Shown: in pieces, positions 51,608 through 63,011 of the stretch | Position numbering within the stretch: the first letter of the stretch is position 1 | How the letters are laid out: every line of letters starts with the position of its first letter | Origin: Chamaecrista fasciculata | Taxonomy: Eukaryota; Streptophyta; Magnoliopsida; Fabales; Fabaceae | Direction of reading: 5' to 3' | Assembly (NCBI GenBank): GCA_003254925.1 | Contig: QANZ01039163.1 | Coordinates: 1-64,000 of the forward strand | Length of the DNA stretch: 64,000 nt | Program-made: the position numbers and the translations under genes | Notes under the pieces: model-generated | The model's input: the letters and a program-made list of their open reading frames with translations, nothing else | Database searches by the model: none | What the model was told of the DNA's origin: nothing

Positions 51608-52570
51608 TTTATTATAATTAGTCATCCAACTGAAGAAAAAGGTTAAAATATACTACGTATTTAATTTGTAATACTAATATGTAATTTTTAACATATTTAT
51701 CAACCAGTATTCAACGCGTAGCATATATAGACATCTGAACATTTTTTGTTTATTTGATAAATTGACTTCGTCCTATTTTAGTTTGATAGAGTTGGATCAA
51801 AAACAGTTGACATTGGATAAGTTGTTTTCTACCAAAGCCCAACCTGCTTATAGCTCTTGATTATCATATGAAATTAAAATATTAATTGGATGATGTTTCT
51901 CTGTTAGTTACCATAAATTAGTTTAAACTAAAATCAACATCAATGGACAAGACAGCTTGATTATATATATACTAGAGGGCTTTGCGTGTCCTAACGGGCA
52001 CGCAAATATATATGCAAAAATTTGAAAATTTATAATTTATTTTATATTATAGTTTTAAATGATCGACTACCAGAAGACTCCTCGGACATATAATATAGTA
52101 TAGATATATTAGCACCCCAGCTTAGTTTAAACTATTTATTTATTTATTTTATTCTGATTAATTTGAACTTTATCTATATCATGCACTTCATTATAATAAA
52201 AGAATCTCCTAACAAATATAATTATATTTATAAAATCTTAAACCTAAGATTTTACCTAAACCAATCTCACATTTAAACTTTGAATATGGGCACATCTCTT
52301 TACAGATAATGGCAAGTTTAAAAGGATGTTTATTCACAACTCATTAGAAGACAATAAATAAACAATATATGAGGAACGTTGATATAATAATATGCAGGTT
52401 GAGAATTTTGGGTCATTCTCTTTAGGCCATCTAACTCTCGCCAAATTAAACAACACAAACTCATGACTGAACAGTGAACACGTGAGAAACAAAATAAAAT
52501 TTAAAGAAGTCCTACGTTGTCATCAATTAAGCATATATATTGCACGTGATCAAATCATCCAAAATTCAAA
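51608..52570. other. Promoter side of the small gene, AT-rich
   Basis: No gene. Near 51968-52010 the text GGGCTTTGCGTGTCCTAACG is followed by a matching inverted CGTGCC-type word, resembling ends of some plant DNA elements, but no second end was found. Confidence 0.35.
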
Positions 52571-52576
52571 ACTCCC

Positions 52577-52583
52577 TATAAAA
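52577..52583 (+). promoter_or_regulatory. Probable TATA box
   Basis: TATAAAA preceded by a CCC and followed by a CT-rich stretch, 107 bp upstream of the ATG at 52690. This spacing fits a TSS near 52610 and a leader of about 80 nt with an A-rich run right before the start codon. Confidence 0.6.
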
Positions 52584-52689
52584 TCGATTCCTTTCATTCA
52601 TTTCTCGTCTCATCCATCGTACGTCCATACCATTTTCTTGCACAAGAAGCTAATTAAAGTTTCTTGCAAAACACCACACAAAAAAAAAA

Positions 52690-53079
52690 ATGAGCTCTGT
52701 TTGCATATCAAAATGCATAAACGACGTGGCACGAGTTCCGATGAGAGCCACGTACGTTAATCTGTACAAGTGGCCGGAATCTGACGCCGAATTCGTACGC
52801 TCCATGAGGTCTAATAATAAGTCTAACATCATCGTAAATAGTTCAGAAATGTTGTACGGAAATTCAATCTCCTGTAGGCAGGCGTTTCTCAGGAGCTACA
52901 AATTTTCCCGGAAAGAGAGTTTTCTCGGGAAAACTCGCAAGTATTTTCGGAGAGCCAAGAGGAAGGTTCAGTTTCAGTTTAGGAAAAGGAAGAGTTTGGT
53001 TTGGAGGAAGCTTAGGGCATTCTCTTGCTCTGCTTTTTTGTTCACCATTTTACAGAGGTTGTTGTTGATTGAGGCTTGA
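52690..53079 (+). CDS. Small conserved plant protein, function unknown
   Basis: A single exon of 129 codons with a good A-rich leader before ATG and a TATA box upstream. The N-terminal block reads VARVPMRATYVNLYKWPESD AEFVRSM, followed by SCRQAFLRSYKFSRKE, both of which I recall as conserved in small unannotated plant proteins. The middle is very basic (KTRKYFRRAKRKVQFQFRKR). The C-terminus is hydrophobic (CSAFLFTILQRLLLI), possibly an amphipathic or membrane-associating helix. There is no signal peptide, catalytic motif or known domain. Stress or immune responsiveness has been suspected for similar proteins, but I cannot support it from sequence. It stands alone between retroelement remains, yet the intact frame, promoter signals and GC content above the flanks argue for a live gene. 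Confidence 0.75.
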   Translation: MSSVCISKCINDVARVPMRATYVNLYKWPESDAEFVRSMRSNNKSNIIVNSSEMLYGNSISCRQAFLRSYKFSRKESFLGKTRKYFRRAKRKVQFQFRKRKSLVWRKLRAFSCSAFLFTILQRLLLIEA

Positions 53080-53824
53080 AAACTTGAAATTGTGGATTCC
53101 GTTCATTCGTTTATTCTTTCATTTGTTTGTTTATGTGGATAAGAGAGAATAGAATTAATGTTGGTGTTGTTCACTTGTTATTGTCGTTCAAGATTCTTTG
53201 GATGTAATGTGAGAAGCTGCAACATGAGTGTCCATGTGTATTCTACTATTCTTGCTGATTTATTATATGTTTTTGAGAAAGTACTTCAAATCAGGGGAGT
53301 AAAATATAGTTTACTTCACTAATGTTTATGGTTATGAGAGATGACGTCATAGCATTAGCATATTATTAGTTTATGACTAGTGTCCCTGGCATTATAATCA
53401 TTCAGTTTGTTAGGTGCCAATGATGTATATGGCTTTTCTCACTTCAAGAAGAGGAAAAAGGGTTCAATATTGACATTCAAGTCGAGGTGCTTCCGTGGTT
53501 AACAATGTCAACCTGTTTTGATGTATTTTAGCAGTTATTCCGACTTTGTCTAAATTGAACTTAAACTGTTGCTTGAAATAGCTTGTTAGGGATACGAATT
53601 TGGGAGGGGATTCTGTAAGGGAAAGAGTTTAAGTAATGTTTATAATATATTTGTCATCAGGTTGATTAATTTTGAATTAAAGAGTTTTCTTTCTTTCTTT
53701 ACGTTTTTCATTTCTCATAACTGATCATGTGAAAAAAAATATCATATATATTATTTTATAATATTCTCTTTGTACATGTTTCTCATAACCTGTGGTTTGA
53801 CCATATTATTCACTTTGGTACCCT
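53080..53824. other. 3' flank of the small gene
   Basis: AT-rich, with several poly(A)-signal-like words just after 53100. No further gene is seen before the GC-rich retroelement starts abruptly near 53825. Confidence 0.4.
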
Positions 53825-54807
53825 GTGGTATTCTCCAGAGCAAACCGAGGTTGTCGAGCGATAGCTCTGGACGAACTCGAGGAGGTGCGCGAAATCGCCA
53901 GCATCCGCCAGGCCGCCTACAAAGAGCGCATGGCCAAGTACTTCAATAAAAGGGTCAAACATCGATCCTTCGACGTTGGCGACCTCGTTCTTCGCGATGT
54001 GGCCAACGACCGCCTGAACCGCTCGCACGGCAAGCTCCATCCCAACTGGGAAGGACCATACCGGGTCACCAGTTATCCCTGGCGGCGCGTACGTGCTCTC
54101 TACTTTGGACGGCCGCCGCCTGCCTAATACATGGAATGTCGCGAGCCTCAGAAAGTATCTCGACCGCACGGTCAACAATATCACGCTTTGATTTCATTTA
54201 TGTATTTTCACATTTATGTAATCTCTTGTACGCTTTTACATGTTACAATTACCTACTTTATGTAACGATCGCCAATATATTTCATCAATATTATTATGGC
54301 ATTCTCTTGAAATTACTCGATTCATTTACATTCGCGTTTGTCTCGATTACCTACTTAGGCACAGCCTAACCCAAAACAACTTACTCCACGTAAAATACGC
54401 TCCAATGAAGAGCTCGAAGGCTGGAGGGACGCCTCCATACGCTTTCATACAGGTGCTCCGCGCGCCCATGAGCCGAGAAGTTGCTCATACGCCATGCTGG
54501 TCCCTTACCTCCTGGCTGGCTAGCCCACAAGTCCGATCGCCAACTCAGTTGGGCGGACACACACCAACATACATACACTTGCGCAAAAATCAAATACGAC
54601 AGATAAGACATAACAGTTATAATTACCGAAGCAAAAATAATTGGCCTTATGGCCTGCATTAATCAAGGCCAGACTGGCCACCAAATCTGTTTAAAGGGGC
54701 ACATACGCCCCATACAAATCCACAATATAAAAGAAAAAAAAAGGGCACACACGCCCAACAAAAAAGCAGATGGGGAACACCCCCCAATATTACAAATCAT
54801 GGACGCG

Positions 54808-56295
54808 CTAATCATCCAAAATCACCGGCTCCCCATTCCCCGGAGCGTGCTCGCCACTGCCCTCCGCGCCACCACTGTCCGGGACTATCAGCATTTGCTC
54901 GACATCTGGCTCGTTGCCCGCCGTACTCTGGACGTCCGCCGGGGGAACGTAACCCTCATCCCCAGGACGGAGAGGAGACCGCCCCTCCTGCACCTCCAGC
55001 GCATGGATGGTCCAGTCCTCCGGCAGGTCGGGCATTGGCGTCCCAGGCTCATCGTCATCCGCGCGCATACGGATTTCCTCCCCGCCTCGACCGTTGGGCA
55101 GCACCTCAAAGGTGTAATCGATGCCCGCCTCATTCTGTCCTGGGTTCAAGAACGCCAGCTGCTTCCTGCAGTTCTCGAACCCCCGCGATGTGGCTTGGAT
55201 ATAGTACCAATACCACTGACGACGTTCGTCGCGGCGCGCGCGCTCCAACCTCTGGGCCTCCCCCGCCTGGTATGCCTCCAGTTCTGCTCTGGCGGCCGCA
55301 GCCTCCCCCCGCTGCACACCCGCCTCCTGCACCGCCTTCTTTTTCCTCTCCCTCTCCTTCTTCTTCTCCTCCTCAAGCTTCTTCACCTGGACTCGCCCGG
55401 CCTGAGCTTCCTCCAGTGCCTTATCCCTGGCAGCTTCCAGCGCTTTCAGCTGCTCAGCCCCGCCGGCCGTTCGGGCCTCCTCCTTGAGGCGAGCCACCTC
55501 CTTGGCCAGATTGTGGGACAGCGTCTGCGCCGCGTGACTAGCCACAGACGCCATCATGCCGAATTGCGCCGCATAGTCCGCCGGCGGCCACTTGTAGGCA
55601 TCGGCTACCATGGTGTCATGCCACTCATAGGTGCCGTTGGAGTAGAGGGATTGGACGGAGGCTATCCCAGAGAACCTCCCGCTGAATGGTCGCGCTGGCA
55701 GATAGGGGAACTCAGCTTCCCCATTCTCATTGACTCGCCGGGCGTCCGGCATCTCCATCCGCGGGTTGCTCGGGCCGTCGCCATCCGGATGGCTCACCTT
55801 GATGAACCGATCCAACTCTACATCATCCCAGTGAATAAACTCCCCGGGATCTGCTGGGCGAACAGTGCGCGCCCTCTTTGCCGGCGGCTCCTCCCTCTCG
55901 GCAGGACCTTTCCCTCTTCCATCGGTCCTCCCCCGCTCCGATGGGCCCCCCGCCTGCCTCATCCCACCAGGCGCTAACACTGGTGGTCCAGCTCTCCTTC
56001 TTGACGGGCTCGCCGACGCCCGCCCCGCGCCCCCAGACGCCGAAGGAGCACGAGACGAAGGGCCTGAACCCCTTGGCCTCCCCCCTGGCGCAACTGGTGG
56101 CGCCCTCATCCCTCCCGAAGCCCTGCCCTGAGCCCTCGCCGGCTCACTGCTCCTCTCCGCCCGGCCAGCCGCAGCCGAGCTCCCGGCGCCCTGGACTTCC
56201 GGCCTCCTCTGCGCCTCTTTCATTGCTGCAAAAACAATAAGAAACTCGTTAGATACAACCCGAACAACCAAGTAACACATGACAAAGGAAAGCAA
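54808..56295 (-). mobile_element. Antisense frame A of the Tat-like element
   Basis: A long open frame opposite to pol. The N-terminal part is rich in Ala, Gly, Pro and Arg. The middle has a charged coiled coil rich in Glu/Lys/Ala (for example KKLEEEKKKERERKKKAV), and the C-terminal part is acidic. Proteins of this sort are encoded antisense in Tat/Retand elements; their role is unknown. It is treated here as part of a fossil. Confidence 0.6.
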
Positions 56296-56577
56296 ATGTT
56301 AGTGTTAGTTAAAATATTACATGTTTGTTCATAATTTTTGTAAAACGAGGTTAGCAGCCTATCCGTCCGCCGCTCCTCCTCGCTCAGATGCCCTCTCTTA
56401 ATAGGGCTAGTCCCCGTTATTAGAGTTTTAGGGAAGATATATTTTCATATATTGCAATGAAGTACAGTACAGTATATATAGACTATTCTCTTAGCTTGAT
56501 AACTAAAGCTAATGAATAAGCCTGAGTACAATAACAGAAATCAGTTCTAACAATATCAGGAAATCAGTTCTAACTAA

Positions 56578-57597
56578 CTAACTGCTTTCACTTACACCCG
56601 TGATGGCGTCCGACCACGCCACTGGAAATAACGGGCGTCCATCCTCTTCCCTCACCCACCACGGGCGCTCAACGTTGTTGCGCACTATGGGGAAGTATTT
56701 GTCTTTCCAGTTCTTCCAGTTACTTATACTGGCCGGAAACCCAGGTAGAGCACCCCCCTTCCTCTGGATGTTCACCCGCCCGTTGTCCCCAGCCTTCACG
56801 GAGAACCAATACAAAAACAACTTCACAGTGAGCTCCCAGCCCACTGTCCACGCAGCATACTGCACAAATTTCAAACTCCTCCAGGCGTTCGCTGCTAACT
56901 GCGCTGGACAACAGTTGAGGTGATTCAGCACCTCCATCTCAAACTCTGTAAACGGCATGTCGGAATCACACTCCCGCAACAGGATTTCGTGTACGATAAA
57001 CCCACGCGGATTAGTCCACCACATAGAATTGTTGCCGTCCCACACGCCGACGGCCATGCCGCTCCCCTCCCGGCCGGACCCTGGCCCAAAATACGCCACT
57101 TGGGCCGCCTCCAAATCTTCATCGGTGGCAAATTTGGAAGGCTCTGCTGGCGGCCCCGTGGTCGCCCTAACTTCGGGGTTCCCAAACCCCTCCGCGGCGT
57201 CCCACGCCACCTCGTCACGCGCCATGATCAGGCGCTCCCCTTCGGCCTCCGACCCACTCAGGGGACCCGTTGGTTCTTCTCTCAACATTGGGGGCTCTCC
57301 CTCTGAACAGTCGGAGAGCTCCAGCACTTGCTCCTCCGACGCGTCTAATGGATCGTGTTCCACGTTTGATGGATGCGAGGTCGCCAGATCCATACCCCCT
57401 CTGTAGACAGTAAGTGCGCCCGCCCTTTCACTTGCTCTCCTTGCTAGTAACCTAGCCGCCCGCCGCACCGTTTCCTCTAACGACTGTCGAACCTCTTCCA
57501 AATCTACAGAGCTACTGCCCTGTGTAGTCAAACTACTAACTCTACTTAGTTCTTCACCCTCTGCTAACTCCCTAATGACCACCATGGTCTCTAACAC
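56578..57597 (-). mobile_element. Antisense frame B of the Tat-like element
   Basis: A long open frame. It contains the conserved block around ELTVKLFLYWFSVKAGDNGR and FPASISNWKNWKDKYFPIV, which belongs to the 'putative gypsy type transposon' domain family (Pfam Transposase_28, from memory) commonly seen in plant annotations. The N-terminal part is acidic and of low complexity. It is treated as part of a fossil element, not as a host gene. Confidence 0.65.
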
Positions 57598-58607
57598 TGG
57601 CCAGATAAGTCAAAACACAAGGGGTTAGGAGGTACCTGAAGACATAGTACGTTTGGTTGTTAGTTTGAAAGTTGAACACTTTGTGGCGCTCGCCCTGAAT
57701 ATCAACTGATCACTCGTACCCTGGGAACCCTGCAAACAAGGACACACATGTCATCATGACCGTACAACTGACGACCGCCTCACTCACATGAGACGCCCGC
57801 CCCACAAACCCAGAACACCCCAAACACTCCTTCATCGGAGAGTACGAACACGATGAACAGTCACCCAAAAAACCCAGAAAAACCCAGAAACTCAACACCC
57901 TACACCCAGACCCACACCCATTTTTCGCTGCCTCACACTCACAAACTCACCCTACAGCGAATGACAACCACTCTGTTCAGACACCCAACCCATTTCCGCC
58001 GTCACCCACGACGGCGGAACACCACCCAGAAACACACGACACATCAACTTCTAACAGATACAAACCCTAACCCAGCAAATACACTACATATTCGACGGAA
58101 AATACTCACCAGAAAGCCTTGCGCTCGAACGATTCTCCTTCACGGTCACTTCTCTCCGTTTTCCGGCGACGTTTCGACAAATCCGGCGACTGGACTCTTC
58201 GGTTTCCTCTCTTCTCTCTCCTCAAATCGCTGGAATGTGTAAAAGTGCGAAAGACACAGCCTTTGGCCCTTTTATACCCTTGCGAGCGCGGCATACGAGG
58301 CGTTTTTGGTTTTTCAAATTTCGGCCTCCCGGGTAGCGACACGTGTCCCTGACAAGACAACCCTACCTACCACTTGCCCGCCCGCCATGCTCCACTGACT
58401 TTCCGTTTTCCCGTGGAAGGCCGCCGTTCGTCCTATTTCCTCTGCGAGGGGGACAAGTACTCCTGCACATTTTTGGGCGTGCGCCAATAGACGCGAATAC
58501 ACTGCCCAAGCGCGGATCCCATCTCACGCTCTCCGAACCTGTCATCCCGCGCGCCTTAAGGAACAATACGACGAACGCGCACGTAGACTTCTTTAAGGAG
58601 GGACTTG

Positions 58608-59024
58608 TGATACATCACTATTTGGGCGTACGCCTAAACAGCCCTCGCACCGGGCCTCTTCTCCCCTCCGCACCTTGCGAACCGCCCTCGAGTCAATCGG
58701 GCGCCCCAAACACACTTAGGGGCGGTCGTGATCCATCCTGGGTCTTGGCGCCCGTCCCCCAAATGACACGTGGCCACCCACGATTACCCTGCTCCGCAAT
58801 CCACGCTACGGGAGATCGTGGGCTGCGGACCAACTCACCCACGATCTCCAATTTCTAGGTGCCCGCCTAGAGACGCGACACGCAATCACCCACGATTGCC
58901 TTGCTCCGCAAATCTCGGTCTCCACCATCTTCGCTGGTGGAGATCGTGTCCAACTACGTGGTCCGCCCCGCGCGCTGACCACCTCTCTCCTCCCTGCTCT
59001 ATAAATAGAGCCCATCTCACCAGT
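58608..59024 (+). mobile_element. 3' LTR of the Tat-like element (runs into gap)
   Basis: Starts TGATACATCACTATTTGGG right after a purine-rich tract. It closely follows the 14278 LTR, including GGTCTCCACCA, GCCCCGCGCGCTGACCACC and the TATAAATA box (59000-59007). By comparison with the 594-bp solo LTR, its end would fall inside the N gap. Confidence 0.85.
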
Positions 59025-59237
59025 NNNNNNNNNNNNNNNNNNNNNNNNNNNNNNNNNNNNNNNNNNNNNNNNNNNNNNNNNNNNNNNNNNNNNNNNNNNN
59101 NNNNNNNNNNNNNNNNNNNNNNNNNNNNNNNNNNNNNNNNNNNNNNNNNNNNNNNNNNNNNNNNNNNNNNNNNNNNNNNNNNNNNNNNNNNNNNNNNNNN
59201 NNNNNNNNNNNNNNNNNNNNNNNNNNNNNNNNNNNNN
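59025..59237. other. Assembly gap (213 Ns)
   Basis: An unresolved run interrupting the LTR, followed by a poly(T) run at 59238. Confidence 0.99.
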
Positions 59238-60849
59238 TTTTTTTTTTGGTTGGAATAAGACTGGTTCTTTCAAATTTTCTGGAGAATGTTTTGTTTTTTC
59301 TTAGAATGAATTCAAGCCTAAGTTTCTTGCAATTCTATTTGAGAATATTGAGTACTTTAGATGCTGAAAATCTATTGAGAGCTTTTTTTTTTTTTTTTCC
59401 GGTTCTATTCAAAATTCTATTGACAGATGTGAATCAGTGTTTCCAAGATTTAAACATAACTTGATATCTGAACCAAAATCATAAAACAAGTTTCCTTCTC
59501 ATGGGTAGGAGCTATTAAACAAAATTTACTAATGGATTAGAAATCTGACATCATGGTACTGTTTTGGTGACATGTTGAACTGGATCAGCATGTGAGAACT
59601 TGATATACAATCAATAATTCCTCCTTAATACAGATACAAGTCCGCCAGTTATACACATATTTTGCTACTCGTTGATATCACTCTCCCTAAGACCCTAATC
59701 CACTAACAAAAATCAAAATACTCAGATAAGAAATAGAGTGATCCCTATTCCCTCGTCAATTATCACTTATCAGTGTCAAGTTATACAATGATTCACAAGG
59801 ATAAACGAAAGAAACAGACATGCCCTTTATCCCTAGTAGTTTAATTATACAATACAAAATCATCCTTCCAAGAGCTAACTCTTCTCTAGGAAGAAGGGAT
59901 TGCTCAAATACTACCAAGGCCCATGGAGACACACCCATAACTTGTTTTGCTGGAGTACACAAGTCAAAACCAATTCTTAATGTTAGATCCATGCATTGTA
60001 CAAACCATAAAACTCACATTTTCTCAGCTTCAAACCTATAAATTGAATTAGCTTCAGTCTCAGAGATTACTAACCTAAAAAAGCATAATCAACCATTTAT
60101 TACAATATGTTAGTCGACAATCCATCATAGAGAATTGACAAAATTCTTGGCAAATATTGAAATCAGTGTACAAGACTCAAGCTAGAATGAATTTGCGTCC
60201 TTTATAAATGCATTGGATGGATACTACTGAGAACACCATATCAGACACCCTAAAGTATCAAGTTGCAAGAACCACGAACTACATTTTGGCCAAACAGTAC
60301 AGTCATACATGCAGATTCCTAGTATGAATTGAAACTTATTTAGAAGGTATCTAACAAGTAACAGATGTCTTTTTATTCCTGAAAGCAGTACATAAAGGTC
60401 CTAGAGTGTCTGATAAATGAGACAAACTTGTACAAAGCTTATTGCAAAAAGTGTCCAGAAATACCCAAGCAATATTTCTGTCTGTGTAAGAAAGTCATGG
60501 ACATGTGCAGAAACATGCCCTATCTAAACAATCTAGCATAATGAGAAACAGAAAACACTTATAACCAGTATCAATAACAAAATCACTCAAATTTGAGTGT
60601 ACAAATGAAACCATTGCGTGACATATAACCAAAATGCAGTATTTAAGCGACAACATGACTAGAGCTTTCTCTATTCTGCAGGAGTCATGATCAGCAGTAC
60701 AGGAAAAAATAAAAAGGAAATACATCGCCTAAACATATACGTAAAAGCAGTATTCCAGTATTAACACTTATCTAAAAGTAAGAGATTAAGGGGAAAACAA
60801 AATGGGTAAACCGAAAGGGAGGGCCAGCCAAATTCATTCACCAACCACT
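59238..60849. other. Non-coding DNA downstream of the seven-TM gene
   Basis: AT-rich, with no frame showing protein features. The right edge must contain the 3' UTR of the seven-transmembrane gene. No repeat with readable ends is visible. Confidence 0.4.
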
Positions 60850-62175
60850 TCAAAGCTCAAATTCTTCGTCCTTCAGTGCCATTTCAGCAGCCTCTTCATC
60901 TTCTTCATCAAGGACGAAGTATTCATTCTTCTCCAAAGGTCTAAACATGTAAAACATCACCATGTAAAATGCAAGACTGGCAATTTCCTCCGCGGCATTG
61001 CTTACCCACTGGTACTTATATGCAGCAATTGTTTTAAGCGCAAACACTACTATACGTGTGAAGTACAAATACCCGATGACAACAACGTAAAATTGTCTGA
61101 AAAGCGTCAATTTTGCCAAATTTCTAGCAGCCTTCCCATCAGTCTTGGAAGTTTCCCTAAGCGTTCTAATAGACCAAACTATGGGGAAAATAATAGCACA
61201 ACAACAGATAATATCCACCAGCAAGAAGACTTGATTCCATGTAACCCAATCCTTAATAAATGGCCCAGTCTCACCGATCACAACAGATGCCAAATTCGCC
61301 AGAACCTGAAGCGGGATCACAATCATCAACACTTTCTTCTCTCTCTCTTGCAAAAAGGGTTTTAAAAACGACCACCCGGTTCCGATCAATATGATAACAG
61401 TGAAGAGCAAAACAACCCGAATAAACTGAAATATATAAAACAGAACATCCCAACCATGAGGAGTCCCGGTGACCTTAACGTAATGCTTGTCCTCAGCGGC
61501 GCAGATCAGATTCAAAGCCTTCATGAGAAGCAACACAGCCATCAATAAATGAATCCGATGAACGGATCGCTTATTGGTGTAACAGAAGTAGCCCCAGAAA
61601 CCCAAGAAGCCGAAATAAGCGAGAGAGAAGAGAAAGAATAGGGAAGGGAGCTGAGTCTGACCGGCAGAAAGATAGTCCTTGGAGTCATCGGCATCGAGAT
61701 TATAAACTTGGGTGCGAACCACCATGGAGACAGAGGTATCGGGAGCACAATTGGCGAAGAAGAGGCTGTATTCATTGGGAGAAGTGACAGGGTAAGATCG
61801 ATTGAATGAGGCAAGAGGAGGAGGAGAGAGATCACGGAAAGTGAAGAGACGGAAGATGTAGTGGGAATCAAGGACACAGAAGGAAGGGTTTTGTTGGATC
61901 TCGATGAGGACTTGGAGGAGGCTTTCTTCGTTGAGAAGGAAGAAGCCGAGGCGAGAAGATTCGGGCTGTTGAGCGGCGGAGGAGAGAACGGCGACGGAGA
62001 CGGAGGAGACGGAGATGGCGACGTAACCCTTGTGGGTGAATCCGAATTTCTCGAAGAGGATCATAGGTCGAGTGTCGGAATCGATGGTGAGGGATTTGAT
62101 CTCGCCGGAGGAAGGAGAGAGAAGGGAGAGAAGGAAGAGAAGGAAGAGGAAGAATGTGAATAGTGGCTTGGCCAT
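60850..62175 (-). CDS. CAND7: Lung-7TM/GOST-family membrane protein (CAND6/CAND7-like)
   Basis: An intronless frame of 441 codons from the ATG at 62175 (MAKPLFTF...). An upstream in-frame ATG-like extension adds 57 residues without a signal peptide, so the internal ATG is preferred. Residues 1-24 are a signal peptide. Residues 25-170 are the lumenal beta-rich region (GYVAISVSSV; paired Cys100 and Cys143). Seven helices follow at about 177-199, 207-226, 244-266, 281-300, 315-336, 357-380 and 393-411, and the tail is acidic (EEDEEAAEMALKDEEFEL). This is the Lung_7-TM_R/GOST fold. Arabidopsis CAND6 and CAND7 (At3g09570, At5g18520) were proposed as G-protein-coupled receptor candidates, while animal GOST proteins suggest a trafficking role at the Golgi or endosome. 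Which applies cannot be read here. GC-rich 5' half. Confidence 0.92.
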   Translation of the reverse strand: MAKPLFTFFLFLLFLLSLLSPSSGEIKSLTIDSDTRPMILFEKFGFTHKGYVAISVSSVSVAVLSSAAQQPESSRLGFFLLNEESLLQVLIEIQQNPSFCVLDSHYIFRLFTFRDLSPPPLASFNRSYPVTSPNEYSLFFANCAPDTSVSMVVRTQVYNLDADDSKDYLSAGQTQLPSLFFLFSLAYFGFLGFWGYFCYTNKRSVHRIHLLMAVLLLMKALNLICAAEDKHYVKVTGTPHGWDVLFYIFQFIRVVLLFTVIILIGTGWSFLKPFLQEREKKVLMIVIPLQVLANLASVVIGETGPFIKDWVTWNQVFLLVDIICCCAIIFPIVWSIRTLRETSKTDGKAARNLAKLTLFRQFYVVVIGYLYFTRIVVFALKTIAAYKYQWVSNAAEEIASLAFYMVMFYMFRPLEKNEYFVLDEEDEEAAEMALKDEEFEL

Positions 62176-62663
62176 TTTGGCGGAAAACGGCGACGGCGAC
62201 GGCGATTGCGGCGGCCGGAGGGAGGGATCTCTGAACTTCGAAAATGGAAAATTGGGGAACGAAGAAGAAATGGCCCTAGCTTCTTCACCAATAATGGATT
62301 TGCTTATTAATTTTGGATCTAGATTCCGGCCGAGTCTTGTTCTCAACGACGTCGTATTCGCAATGGAAAATGACAGAAATGTCTTTTCCTTCCTTTTCTT
62401 TTTCTGCTCTGCAATTTTTTAATTTTCTCCCTTTCTCACGGAATTTTGTAGTCAACACTCAAGGAAAATGTTTGATAGACGTTGACGAGTCAAATATATA
62501 TATAATAATTTTCCCTTTCTCTCTGGGCGTAGCCCACTCTACTTGTACCAAAAAACAAAAAACAATTTCCCTTCTACGGAAAAAAATTGTGGGCTTTCAA
62601 AAATATTAGTCCATCCGTGTGATTTTAATTTTATCCTTCGGACGTAATAAGTAATTTATTATT

Positions 62664-63011
62664 GGCTAAAGTGGACTCTTTGTACATAAATTTGGTAAAG
62701 GTCTTAATTTGGTCTCATAACTTTTTTTTGTTGCAATTTTGGTCTCATAATTTCTGAAAACGTCTCACTGTTAGTCCAAAGTTGATTTCCATCCATTTTC
62801 AGCCATTAAAGATGATCTGACATACTGAGTTGAATGATAATATGACAAATATGGGTGAAGTAGATTTAACGACAAATAATGGATGGAAATCAGTTTTGGA
62901 CCAACGATGAGACGTTTTCAAAAGTTATGAGACCAAAATTGCCACAAAAAAAGTTATGGGACTAAATTAAGACCTTTGTCAAAGTTATGGAACAAAAAAT
63001 GTACTTTAGCC
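62664..63011. mobile_element. GGCTAAAGTG-family MULE-like MITE upstream of CAND7
   Basis: Starts GGCTAAAGTGGACTCTTTGT and ends ATGTACTTTAGCC. The interior contains AAAGATGATCTGACATACTG. It is flanked by 9-bp words TTTATTATT (62655-62663) and TTTACTATT (63012-63020), one mismatch. It lies about 490 bp upstream of the CAND7 start codon, within the likely promoter. Confidence 0.8.

Larger units (their letters stand above)
53825..59024 (+). mobile_element. Ty3/gypsy Tat/Retand-like retroelement remnant
   Basis: A GC-rich block contrasting sharply with its AT-rich flanks. Parts in order: the 3' end of pol (integrase C-terminus, 53850-54125, with KERMAKYFNKRVK and FDVGDLVLR); a spacer; two long antisense frames; a purine-rich tract (AAGGAGGGA near 58595); and the 3' LTR from 58608. 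The 5' LTR and most of the body are not in the window, so it is a broken copy, with a few breaks visible. Antisense frames between pol and the 3' LTR are a known feature of Tat-lineage elements. The readable frames and the 3' LTR's strong similarity to the 14278 LTR suggest moderate age. Confidence 0.8.

Noticed and set aside
51968-52010. Helitron-like or other DNA-element end
   Set aside because: Only one short GC-rich hairpin-like word; no second end or insertion site signature.
54649-55977. 442-codon plus-strand frame opposite antisense frame A
   Set aside because: Arg/Pro/Leu-rich shadow of the GC-rich antisense frame; no conserved domain.
56453-56552. TG...CA-bounded 100-bp insert flanked by ATAT within the Tat-like element
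   Set aside because: Too short for a normal LTR and only a 4-bp AT-only flank match. It may be a TRIM-like insertion but cannot be supported.
62176-62346. 57-residue N-terminal extension of the seven-TM protein
   Set aside because: It would bury the signal peptide and is Pro/Ser-rich leader-like sequence; the ATG at 62175 fits the family.
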